Shown piece by piece: positions 56,088 through 64,000 of a stretch of 64,000 nt of DNA. Each line of letters starts with the position of its first letter. Positions within the stretch are counted from its first letter, which is position 1. This stretch comes from Pyrenochaeta sp. MPI-SDFR-AT-0127 (Eukaryota > Ascomycota > Dothideomycetes > Pleosporales > Cucurbitariaceae), in contig JAGTJM010000005.1 of NCBI GenBank assembly GCA_020747015.1, forward strand, positions 1,175,162 to 1,239,161. Direction: 5' to 3'. The notes beneath the pieces were generated by a model. It saw only the letters and a list, made by a program, of their open reading frames with translations, was not told where the DNA came from and did no database searches. The translations under genes were made by a program, and so were the position numbers.

Positions 56088-58020
56088 ATGGCGTTGCCTG
56101 GGGGGCCAGATTTTGCTAATGACTTCACGCTGGTATTTAGCAATGTGAGTTCCCTAGGAGAGCTTCGTCCTCTTTTCATCACAAAAATTTCTTGCCAGTT
56201 GAGCATAGTCCTATTATATCGTTCTAGGTAGCTTATATACATCTGACTGATTACTCTTTACTCCGAACTAATATTGGCGTGGTATGGAATACCGAACATG
56301 GATTTCCAATGCACGCACTTACGATGGGATACAGAGCTGACATAGACAAGACCAAACGCGCACAGTCCAGCAACCACAGCTTTTGAAGAGGGATTAGAGT
56401 TCTTCAAGTCTGAGTTGACGTCAGATCCAAAGAAGCGTGCGCGTATCGACAGTTTTAACGCAGCTACCCTCCAGGATGTATTAGACGAAGTTTCTATTGC
56501 GAGAACCCGATATGTCACCAAACATGCGAACTCCAAGACTAGAGAATGTATTGTTGCATTCTCAAGGCGCGTTCACTATTATGGTAAAGTCTTGGATGTA
56601 ATGGTACAGCACCATGCCGAGTATGCCTCTCTCGCATGGGGGATGATGAAGGTCGTTTTCGGAGTACGTAATCTGAGAATAATGTTAACCGGTAGCTAAT
56701 ATAGTCTAGGCCATTGTCGAGCACGAGCGACTTGGGATAACCATAGTGTCCGCAATGAACGATATCGCCGACGCGCTGCCCCGAATTGAACTTGCAGAGC
56801 TTCTTTATCCTTCCCCTGAGATGAAATTTGCTATCGCAGTCCTCTATTCTCACATCATAAAGTTTTTGCTTCGCGCAACGGAGTGGTACGAATCGAGCCG
56901 AATGTCTCGGGCTGTACAATCAATCACACGGCCGGCAGCTTTGAGATATGACGACTTGATTGCAGACATCGAGAAATCAACTAGAAAAGTGTGCGATCTT
57001 TCTGCAGCTGGCAGCCAAGCAGAACAAAGAGATATGCACAGCACTTTGTACGAGGTTCATAAAGCCAACAAGGATTTGCAAGATCAGCTTAGTGATGTGC
57101 AAAGCCAACTACGCGATTTGATTGTGCTCTCTCAACAAGCACACCAGGACCAAATTGCGACGGGGACTACGCTACAATCACACATGCACGAAGTCATACT
57201 AACAAACCGCGATATCAAAGCTTCACAAGTAGGTATCAAGCACCAGCTGTCCGATGTGCAGCTCACACAAGCTCTCACGGTAATCTCTTCCTCCTACCAC
57301 GTTGACCACAGAGCCATTTATCAACAAGCTCTTCTACTTCGCCAAGCCCGGAAAAGTCGTACGACTTCCAAGTGCTCTCCCTTTTGGACCTCTCAACGAT
57401 TGCAAGCTTGGAACGCCTCTTCCTCATCTTCCCAAATCGTGCTTAGAGCTACTTTCCAGGATCGTCTCAATATCCGCAACTTTTGTACAAACGTTATTGA
57501 ACAATTGATGCAGGCTAAAGTCGCTACGTTTTGGATTCTGAAAGGTGAAGAAAAATTGTACTCAATTTTTGACGTTTTAAAGAGCATGATTCATCAAGCA
57601 CTTTCACTGGATTACGTTTCGCATACAGACACTGCAGTTAATTTCCAGCTCCGCAAATTTCAGGCTGCAGTTTCTGTGGAGGATTATCTCAATATTCTTG
57701 GGGAATTACTTGAGCACTTCAGGCTTGTGTATGTCATCATCGACTGGAACGCTGTAGGTACCGAAAGCGCAGGTGAATGTCGGAAAATAATTGCAACCCT
57801 GCTTCGGACTTTGAAGCATCGGGGGGCCGAGACTATCGTGAAGGTCTTATGTGTTGGATGTAGTTCTGGAAATACTTACGAGGGAGCGAGTAGTGAGACT
57901 GTCCTGAGAGTTGGGCGGGTGCCGCTGAGAAAGGGCAAGAGAATCCCAGTGGAGCCGCTGCGTGGTAGATCGAAGGCTGTGTCTCGCAGAAATACTAGTA
58001 GAGGGTCGATAACCGCTTGA
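56088..58020 (+). CDS. DUF7708-like helical/coiled-coil protein
   Basis: About 561 residues. Proposed exons: 56088-56144, 56346-56663, 56710-58020; introns 201 and 46 nt. The second intron is clear (GTACGT...CTAG, join MKVVFG-AIVEHERLGIT). The first is inferred: the frame of exon 2 has no ATG, and MALPGGPDFANDFTLVFSN upstream ends at a GTGAGT donor and matches how such proteins begin; the acceptor after ACATAG keeps frame. Features: a helical N-terminal domain (RVHYYGKVLDVMVQHHAEYASLAWGMMK... IIKFLLRATEWY) like the DUF7708 region seen at the N-terminus of fungal STAND proteins; then a coiled coil (about 210-300, repeated QLSDVQ); then a region with ATFQDRLNIRNFCTNVIEQL and KLYSIFDVLKSMIHQALSLDY that resembles an NTPase remnant without a visible P-loop; basic C-terminus. 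Role unknown; possibly related to non-self recognition proteins. Confidence 0.72.
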
Positions 58021-58774
58021 GATGACACAAGTGGAAGCATTAGAGTGTTGGTAGAATGGAAAACCCGGTAGTAGCGCACCATGGCAATGAACCTCGCACG
58101 GGGTACAAAGGAATTGGCTCGACCCTACATGAGTCGATGTAGGCTGGATACTGGACACAAATTTTGTGGTCAGATACAGCTGTTTTAGCATCGCCAATCA
58201 ATGCATCATTGCTAATTGGGTTGCCAAGATGATGGTATTGTTCCTGCAAGGTTCATCGAGCGATGGCTGTCAATGCCTCGACTCACAATTGGGTATCTAG
58301 AAATATTAAATCCATCGATATTCATAAAACATGGTCTAGAACTGGCAACTGAAGACAAACATAGCATTTTAAATTAGTATGAACCCATTACAGCCAAGAA
58401 ATCCTCCTCGAGCTCACTAATCATCTCTGAAAAGAAACCAACAGTAGAGAGATACCAGGAGATACTAGCCAGGAGGCCACAGTCGGAAGTCTTGTGGATG
58501 TAAAGTAGGCCGCTGTGCTGGGGTGTGATGGCCCATGAGTTTGAATGGAGCTTCTAAACGCTGCTCCTTTCTAGAATTCTATAACTATAGGCCGAGTGGA
58601 ACATAGTTGTCGAATCATTAAATGACCAAGATCTACGATTGGGAGCGGAAGTGGGCTTAAACTCAACCACTTTCGAGTACGTGACAGGTATGAGTCTATG
58701 CTTGAGCACTTTCGTCATACCCAGACTTGGGAACAAACAAATAATTTACTTAATTTGACTTAATTTATTTGAAT
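58021..58774. other. 3' flank and transition to AT-rich DNA
   Basis: About 750 bases with no recognised gene. From about 58740 the sequence changes abruptly to AT-rich DNA; the last TG dinucleotides before the RIP tract are at about 58756-58771. Confidence 0.6.
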
Positions 58775-59399
58775 AATTATAAATTAAATTAAATTAATTT
58801 ATAAGGTCTTAAGAAATATCTAAATTAAATTAAGTAATAAATAAAGGTATTATTTAATTTAGAAGTTTAATTTAATTTAATTCTTTTAACTAATTATAGG
58901 CTATATCTTATATAAATTAGTAGAAATCTTATAATAATTCTTTAGTATTAAGGTTTTTTAGCTTAGTTATTAGGTTATTTATATTAATATTTTATCCTAT
59001 CCTAACTTTAATTATATTATTTACTATCTTCTACTTATATTATACCTCCTTATAAACTAAAATATATTACTATACCTCTAAACTACTATAATAAACGCTA
59101 GAGAATCTATAGGGGTAGTACCTTATAACCTATTAATATTAATACCTTATAATTAGATATTAATACTCTATAACCTATTAATCTTAACGCCTTATACCCT
59201 ATTAATATAGAAGACTCTCTACTTAGGTTACCCCTACGTATATCTTTATATTAAGCTCTAGTAGTTACTACTAGCTAGGCTATAAAGCGTCTATCTATAC
59301 CTATTAATCTAATCTTCTTTAAGTTATAAGTAGAAGATATAATTATCTTACCTACTAATAGCTCTTAAGCTACTACTAAGGTATAAACTAATATAATTA

Positions 59400-62035
59400 A
59401 TAGTAGAGATAATACTAAAATAATAATAGAGTTTAATAAGTATATAGTTAATAACTTTAATAGTATTAACTAGGATTATCTAAAGCTATTTAGTAAGCTA
59501 TATTATAGCTAGAAATATAAAAAAAGCTAGATCTATATATATAGCTATTATATCTACTTACTTAGAGATTCTTATAGGATCTTTTAGATATATAAAGTAT
59601 ATTATAAAGCTTATATATATAATAAGAAAGCTATCTATAAAACTATAGTCTTAACCTTAAATATTCTTAAATATATAGCTCTTTTAAAGCCTAGCTATTA
59701 CTATAATTATAAGGGTAACCTTATTACTAATATATTACTACCTAGGTAATAATTTCTTAAGTTTATAGTTAATAATAGTCTTATACTTATATAAGAGCTT
59801 ATAAATAAGATAGGAAACTTTAATATATAAGGCTTTTAGTATATAGTAGTAAGCTAGCTTATTAATAATAACTATCTATTATATAAGTTTAAAATATCTA
59901 TATTTAAGGAGATAATTATATATATAAATCTAGAGGCTATAAATATACTATAGGTAAGTTATTATAGTATTATAAGTTATATAATAAGGCTCTATTATTA
60001 CTTAGAGCTATAGATAGTTAGATAGCTATTATAATCTCTTAGTAAGATCTATATAAGCTTTAATAGTTAGATAACTAAGAGTAGTAAATAAGGATTCTTT
60101 AGTATTATAGCTTACTATACTAATAATAATAGTACTTTTAAAGATTTCCCTATTAATCTACTATAGCTTATAGGCTTCTATACTAATAAGAGGATAGCTA
60201 AGGTAGTTATAGAAACTTTTAATATATTTAGTATTAACTATTAGGCCCTTAGTTATTATATTCTTAATAATATATATATTAATAATTATACTATTATATC
60301 TCTTAGCTAAATCTATAATTTTAATCCCCTCTATTACTACCTCTATTATATAGCTATTAAAAGGTAGGGTATCCTTAGTAGAGTAGCTATAATATAAAGT
60401 AGCTAGTATTACTAAGGAGCCTTTCTTAGTAAGCTTCTAGTTAGAGTAAGTAGAGATAGATAAGTAGTTAAAGTAGTTCTAAGTATTAAATAGTAGTATT
60501 TAATAATAACTTAAGATTAATTACTATATTCTATAGGGGCATATTATTCTTATTTATATATATAATATACTTATTACGCTTACTATAAGTATAGTAAGCG
60601 CTTATCCTTAGTATAGTAAGTAGTTACGTACCCTAGGCCTTACCTTATATAGGCGTCTATAGTAGTACTTATAGTTAGTTTAGAATACTTCCCTTAGAGG
60701 CCTCCTTACCCCTAGGATTAGAATCGTAATAATAGCCTATACCCTTAATCTTATTAGCTAGATAATTATATTTAGCCTTAATAATACTATATATAATAAT
60801 AGTAAGGAGGAGTTTAAGATTAAGGTATAGTACCTTAGAAAATAGTATAAAGAAGGACCTCTAGATATTCTAGTTAATATTATTAACTATATTAGGACGC
60901 CTATATAATATAATCTTTTTACTATAGTATAATATACTACTAATTACCTATTAATAATAGATTATATACTTTACCTTAAGCCTATTAGGCCTATTATTAC
61001 TTACTAGAATAGCTTTTATAATACCTTTATATAAGTAGTTTAACTAAAGAATACTATTAATAAATATATAACTAATTATATTAATTATTAACTTAGGTAT
61101 AATTTATATACTAAAGCTTATAGTAATAATAAAACTAATACACCTTCTTAGATAAGATTTAGTAGCCTATCTATAGTAGATTAAGTAGTTATAACTAAGT
61201 ATATTAAAATACTTAGGCCTTTAAAGGAGGTAATAAGTAGTCTTAAAGTATATAGTAAGTTAGGTAGGTATAGTACTATATTTAAGATTATCCTATAGTT
61301 TAAGGCTATTCTTAAGGCTTATAGGAGTATCTTTAAGGCTTATAAGGATATTAATTTTAATAGTAATAATATACCTAAAGACTATCTCCTAATTAATCTA
61401 TATATAGTATAGAATAAGCTTAACTTTTATTATAATAAGCTTAATACTTTATAAATATACTATACTACCTATTACCTCTATCTATACTATAAAAACTATT
61501 ATAATAATAGCTAGTATAATAAATCTAAATAGCTTATCTATAATAAGACTAAGTTATAATTACTATAGTTAAAATATAAACTAGAATAACCTATTCTAAT
61601 CTAACTAAGAGTACTATATATAAGTAGCCTATATAACTCTATTATAGTACTTATAAATACTAATCTTAAGTAAAGTAGTAATCTATCTATAATATATTAA
61701 TTAGAATACTAGTATAAGTTTAAGCTATCCTAGATAACCTTAGAGTTTAAATCTAGTAGTAATCTAGTTTAATACTAGCTCTCTATACGTATAAGGTTTC
61801 TATAGCTATTATAGCTTATAATTAATATTATAATAATACTAGCTAGTAGCTATAATTATAAGCGTATATTTAGTAAACTATATAATCTACTAAAGCCTTA
61901 AAGGTATAATATTAGTTTAAACTTACTAGTAGAATTATAGTATATTAAGAGTTAGAGGGTAGTAGGCTTTTATCCTCTAGATAAAAGAGATATATAGAAA
62001 GTAGAGCTAGTTATAAGTAAGTAGGAGATTATAAG
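59400..62035 (+). pseudogene. RIP-killed hAT transposase
   Basis: Reading through RIP-made stops on the plus strand gives a hAT-like transposase. A BED-like finger may lie near 59500-59700 (an Ile-Tyr-Lys-x-x-Tyr pattern where W/C residues would have become stop/Tyr). The core at about 60046-60350 reads GFFSIIAYYTNNNSTFKDFP then LIGFYTNKRIAKVVIETFNI, matching the hAT block with GxHxGENIA. AYTLNLIS (about 60740) fits GHxLNLIA. The C-terminal dimerisation region at about 61840-61960 reads ASSYNYKRIFSKLYNLLKP, as in xASSxxxERxFSxxGxLL. Nearly every change from the expected residue (W to stop, H to Y, C to Y, Q to stop) is a C-to-T or G-to-A change. Element ends were not identified. It is interrupted at about 60356-60735. 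Confidence 0.62.
60356..60735. mobile_element. Nested insertion inside the dead hAT element
   Basis: The transposase reading breaks at about 60355 (after FNPLYYYLYYIA) and resumes at about 60735 (AYTLNLIS), which suggests an insertion of about 380 bp. Its first 210 bp match 62454-62670 with mainly C/T and G/A differences. It contains a perfect hairpin, CGCTTACTAT (60577-60586), loop AAGT, ATAGTAAGCG (60591-60600). It has no coding capacity and may be a MITE-like or deletion derivative of a larger element. Exact ends are uncertain. Confidence 0.45.
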
Positions 62036-62330
62036 ACTATACTAAATTAATTAATAGAAGAAGGGTACTACCTAGTTAGTATTTAGTTAGTATCTATTTT
62101 TTTATAATTTTAATTTATAATTATAGCTTTATACTTACCTTTAACTATAACTTTTTTTATTATAAGAGGTAGAAGGTATTTCTAAAGGGTAATAAGCCTA
62201 AAGTATATACTTATTAGGTTAATTTTTTTATTATTATAGTACTATTCTCTATAATTTTTAAATTACTTTTTCTTTAACTTTATACTACTATTTTTTATAT
62301 AACTTTAATATATACTTATTAATATTATTC

Positions 62331-62453
62331 CTTCTACTATAATAATATAGATGCTAGAGGGTTCTAAAATAGATCTAAGTGTAACTTAAAGGTATATAGG
62401 AGTGCGTACTATAGTAGATAACTAAGAATACCTCTATTCCTATAGGTCTAATT
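62331..62453. repeat. Left arm of a ~123-bp inverted repeat
   Basis: Runs from CTTCTACTATAATAATATAG to CCTATAGGTCTAAT and is the near-perfect reverse complement of 63513-63638; the similarity stops sharply at the inner edge. The arm keeps several TG dinucleotides, so it is less RIP-damaged than the hAT DNA to its left. Confidence 0.85.
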
Positions 62454-62670
62454 ATTAAAAGGGGGTTTAGTATCCTTAGTAGAGTAGCTATAATATAAAG
62501 CAGCTAGTGTTACTAAGGAGCCCTTTCTTAGTAAGCTTCTAGAGTAGAGTAAGTAGAGATAGATAAGTTAGTTAAAGTAGTTCTAAGTATTAAATAGTAG
62601 TATTTAATAATAACTTAAGGTTAATTATAATATACTATAAGGGTATATTACTCTTATCTATATACTTAGG
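62454..62670. repeat. Direct-repeat copy of the nested insertion
   Basis: Begins right where the left inverted arm ends (ATTAAAAGG) and matches 60356-60565 over about 210 bp in the same direction. Where the two differ, this copy often keeps C or G (GCAGCTAGTG against GTAGCTAGTA), so the copy at 60.4 kb has had more RIP. Confidence 0.8.
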
Positions 62671-62979
62671 TAGTCCTATAATTTCTATAGTATCCTAGGA
62701 GATCCTATATAGGATTCTATAGTATCCTATAGTATCTTATTCCCGTAATATAGGATCTTATAGGATTACGTAACTTTATAGGGTATACGTTATTATTAGC
62801 CTATATTTAGGCCTCGCCTAATACCTATATCCCTTCTACCTTTCTTTACTTATAAGCGCCTATAGTCCTTATTATAGGTTCGTAATACTATCTCCCTCCC
62901 TTCTTATCCTTATATCCTTATAAGCTAATAATAAGTTCTAAAAGTACCTAGTATTATCACGCTACTAGTAACTATATAA

Positions 62980-63245
62980 ACGCTATTAGTTAGCTTACTA
63001 TAGTTTCTTATAAGTATTGCGTAAAGAAGAATTTAGAGTATTATATATCTTTATTAAAGAAGGAGTATAGAAATTATTATTAAAATAGGGTTACGAAGTA
63101 TAAGCTAGTTAACGTACTAGTTCCTAATTTTACTAAGCTAGATAATAAGATTACGCGACTAGAGAGTTAGGAGGCTAAGGCTAATAAGGTAGAAGAGGCT
63201 GCGCTTAACGCCCTTCTAGCTACTTATGCGAAAAAGAATTATTTA
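62980..63245 (+). pseudogene. Decayed Cys-rich/coiled-coil element ORF
   Basis: One plus-strand frame reads YCVKKNLEYYISLLKKEYRN, then KLVNVLVPNFTKLDNKITRL and EAKANKVEEAALNALLA before stops. This resembles the short proteins with a Cys-rich start followed by a charged coiled coil that are scattered through dothideomycete genomes next to transposons; several Cys codons would have become Tyr through RIP. It lies between the inverted-repeat arms. The family link is from pattern memory only and weak. Confidence 0.35.
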
Positions 63246-63512
63246 TAAAATAAAGGAAATTATTATAGTATTATAGGTAGTAGTAGTTATTAGGTTTAAC
63301 TTAGTATATAGAGAATATTAAGGCTCTAGATATAATAAACGTTATATAGAAATAGGGACACGCACGCGTTCCTATAGGATAAAGGGTCTTACTTAGGTAG
63401 TATTAGACCTACCTCTAATACTACCCTAAATAGGCCTATTACCCCTATTTCCCTACATATAAATATAGCTCTTTAGTAGTAGATAGTAGGATAAGTTCTT
63501 CTTATCCTTCTG

Positions 63513-63638
63513 TATTAGACCTATAGGAATAGAGGTATTCTTAGTTATCTACCATAGTACGCACTCCTATATACCTTTAAGTTACACTTAGATCTATTTT
63601 AGAACCCTCTAGTACCTATATTATTATATTATAAGAAG
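63513..63638. repeat. Right arm of the ~123-bp inverted repeat
   Basis: Reverse complement of 62331-62453, from ATTAGACCTATAGGAATAGA to TATTATATTATAAGAAG, with few differences (for example CTACCATAG against CTACTATAG). Together the arms bound about 1.3 kb. Confidence 0.85.
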
Positions 63639-64000
63639 AACTTCGCCCCTACTAGTAATAGCTTCTTATAATATCGCTTTATTTAAAAAGATTATATCTA
63701 AACCCTTACGTTAATATAATCTAATTTAGATCTATTTATAACTAAAGTCTATTATTCTAAAGTTAGGATCCCCTTAATCTCCTAATAACTAAAGTCTATA
63801 GGTTTAGAACTTCCTACACTACTATATAAGGATTAACTTTAGGAAAGTTACGTAGAGCGCTAGGGTAGAAACTTAGAGACTACTAATAACCTAGGAGAAT
63901 TAGAGCCTAAGCTAATATCTCCCCCTAAATAAGGATTAGCTTAAATAGGAGTATTATCCTTATTAAGATTAACGTAGTAGTAGACTACCTAGTTAAGAAT

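Larger units (their letters stand above)
58775..64000. repeat. AT-rich, RIP-mutated repeat tract
   Basis: From here to the window end there is no usable open frame. Scanning 58775-62340 base by base I found only two CA or TG dinucleotides (60540-60541 and 61141-61142), while TA is everywhere and CC, CT and some CG remain. That is the expected result of RIP, which turns CpA into TpA on either strand of duplicated DNA. After about 62340 CA/TG pairs are still rare but more frequent, so that part is younger or less mutated. Confidence 0.95.

Noticed and set aside
60343..62670. LTR retrotransposon bounded by the 210-bp direct repeats
   Set aside because: The DNA between the copies reads as the second half of a hAT transposase, not gag-pol, and the left copy interrupts that transposase.
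58740..64000. Mitochondrial DNA insertion as the cause of high AT
   Set aside because: The CpA/TpG depletion and transposase remains explain the composition; no mitochondrial gene was recognised.

Overview
The window looks like nuclear DNA of a filamentous ascomycete, most likely a dothideomycete (Pleosporales-like). The evidence is short introns (42-110 nt, one about 200) with GTRNGT donors, CTAAC-like branch sites and YAG acceptors; HET-domain and rhodopsin-like gene families; and a C-rich core beside an AT-rich tract with textbook repeat-induced point mutation (RIP). Splice sites were worked out by hand and each proposed join keeps frame. Genus is not claimed.

Layout. 0-25.8 kb is gene-sparse and accessory-like: the 3' part of a Na+/phosphate symporter, a HET-domain protein, a DHA2-type drug:H+ antiporter, an F-box fragment, a small SET-domain protein, a GIT1-like glycerophosphodiester/phosphate permease, a HET-NB-ARC-TPR NLR-like receptor with near-identical 42-residue repeats, and a fungal rhodopsin-like seven-helix membrane protein. 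Gaps of 1-4 kb separate several of these.

25.8-51.8 kb is denser and mostly housekeeping: alanine aminotransferase, proteasome lid subunit Rpn7, divergently the mRNA cap methyltransferase Abd1, Pex11, a small single-pass membrane protein, a UMTA/LaeA-like methyltransferase divergent from an FAD monooxygenase, a membrane-anchored GH5 exo-beta-1,3-glucanase (ExgD type), NMN adenylyltransferase and the HECT ligase Ufd4. 52.7-58.0 kb holds a divergent pair, an AAA ATPase with a DUF7025-like middle region and a DUF7708-like coiled-coil protein.

58.8-64 kb is RIP-mutated repeat DNA in which CpA/TpG is almost absent. A dead hAT transposase can still be read through the stops; it is interrupted by a roughly 380-bp insertion, and a separate 1.3-kb structure with about 123-bp inverted arms follows. 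The most interesting parts are the HET-NB-ARC-TPR receptor with its repeat variation, the divergent AAA/DUF7708 pair at the edge of the RIP tract, and the layered transposon remains. No CRISPR, rRNA or convincing tRNA was seen.
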